From Desulfobacterales bacterium (GTDB taxonomy: Bacteria > Desulfobacterota > Desulfobacteria > Desulfobacterales > JAUCGF01), in assembly GCA_029940345.1 (NCBI GenBank), contig JAOZRC010000408.1:1-5427 (forward strand): a stretch of 5,427 nucleotides of DNA, read 5' to 3'. The position numbers were made by a program, and so were the translations under genes. Position 1 is the first letter of the stretch; each line of letters starts with the position of its first letter. The notes under the pieces are model-generated. The model was not told the DNA's origin, did not search any database, and worked only from the letters and a program-made list of their open reading frames with translations. Below, piece after piece: positions 5,153-5,427 of this stretch.

Positions 5153-5427
5153 TCATTTTTCATTGTTCATCCTAAGTTCTGACATACGCAGCCTTTCTTG
5201 TGCCAGGTAAGTTTTCAGTCTGCAAATGGTGTCTTTATAAGGACCTTCGATCAATCTAATTTGGTTGGTTTCAAAAGCTCTTACTGTATTTTCAAAGTAG
5301 TTTTTATCAGAACCAACTTCTTGTGCATTTCTATCCCAAACAAACCGTGACCATTCTAACCAAGTTTCAAAGTTATAGTTTCGATAGATAAAATCAATGA
5401 AACTTATAATTGGATTTCCATCACATA
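5153..5427 (-). CDS. C-terminal part of an unidentified, AT-rich gene
   Basis: A frame open from the right edge (first whole codon 5425-5423) ends at TGA 5155-5153, giving about 91 residues. It starts within CDGNPIISFIDFIYRNY, has an aromatic-rich stretch (FETWLEWSRFVWDRN) and a charged end (LKTYLAQERLRMSELRMNNEK). Both other minus-strand frames carry stops near the right edge, and codon use favours A/T at third positions, as expected of a real gene of low GC. No catalytic motif or membrane segment is visible and it looks mostly alpha-helical and soluble. The W....RFV..RN pattern faintly recalls the helical part of DUF262-type (GmrSD-related) proteins; this is pattern memory only and should not be used as an annotation. 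The base composition is clearly more AT-rich than that of the debranching enzyme. The stop is 130 bases upstream of the membrane protein gene on the same strand. Confidence 0.6.
   Translation of the reverse strand, partial: CDGNPIISFIDFIYRNYNFETWLEWSRFVWDRNAQEVGSDKNYFENTVRAFETNQIRLIEGPYKDTICRLKTYLAQERLRMSELRMNNEK

Noticed and set aside
4808..5182. Plus-strand frame of 124 codons opposite the GlsB-family gene
   Set aside because: It mirrors the membrane protein gene and continues through its promoter region into the end of the next gene; the minus-strand reading has clear family motifs, while this one has none.

Overview
The window holds two complete genes and two partial genes, all on the minus strand. 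In order of transcription, from the right edge to the left, they are: the 3' end of an unrecognised AT-rich gene (5153-5427); a small membrane protein of the transglycosylase-associated (GlsB/YeaQ/YmgE) family (4723-5022); a very large two-headed glycogen debranching enzyme (316-4647, 1443 residues); and the first 30 codons of a protein that begins with a response-regulator receiver domain (1-92). No tRNA, rRNA, CRISPR array, insertion sequence or phage gene was seen. No gene-free stretch exceeds 300 bases; the longest is 93-315.

The main gene fuses an N-terminal GH13 alpha-amylase-type domain, whose catalytic D/E/D residues are all present, to a C-terminal half that looks like a complete prokaryotic glycogen debranching protein (GDE_N-like segment plus GH133 amylo-1,6-glucosidase). 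This is the functional layout of eukaryotic AGL/Gdb1: a 4-alpha-glucanotransferase and an amylo-alpha-1,6-glucosidase in one chain. Its likely job is mobilising stored glycogen in the cytoplasm. The small membrane protein lies 75 nt upstream on the same strand, so the two may be co-transcribed, but nothing proves a functional link. The GlsB family is usually associated with stress.

The organism cannot be named from this sequence. Shine-Dalgarno motifs precede two of the genes, a TATAAT box precedes the membrane protein gene, and coding density and base composition are typical of a mesophilic bacterium with intermediate GC. A long fused debranching enzyme, a 'MAKANILIVE...' type receiver start of the kind common in multidomain sensor kinases, and short A/T-rich heptad repeats between genes would suit an environmental bacterium, for example Desulfobacterota or the PVC/Omnitrophota groups. 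That placement is a guess.

The most unusual non-coding signal is in the 75-nt spacer just before the debranching enzyme. It contains a degenerate period-7 array whose heptads are matched by reverse-complement heptads in swapped order, giving two mutually exclusive hairpins. The array abuts the start codon, and the gene has no visible Shine-Dalgarno there. Other points worth checking are a 13-residue tandem duplication in the membrane protein, a receiver domain that lacks one of its two acidic residues, and a G8 tract inside the conserved C-terminal motif of the debranching enzyme. I saw no convincing new multi-gene system.
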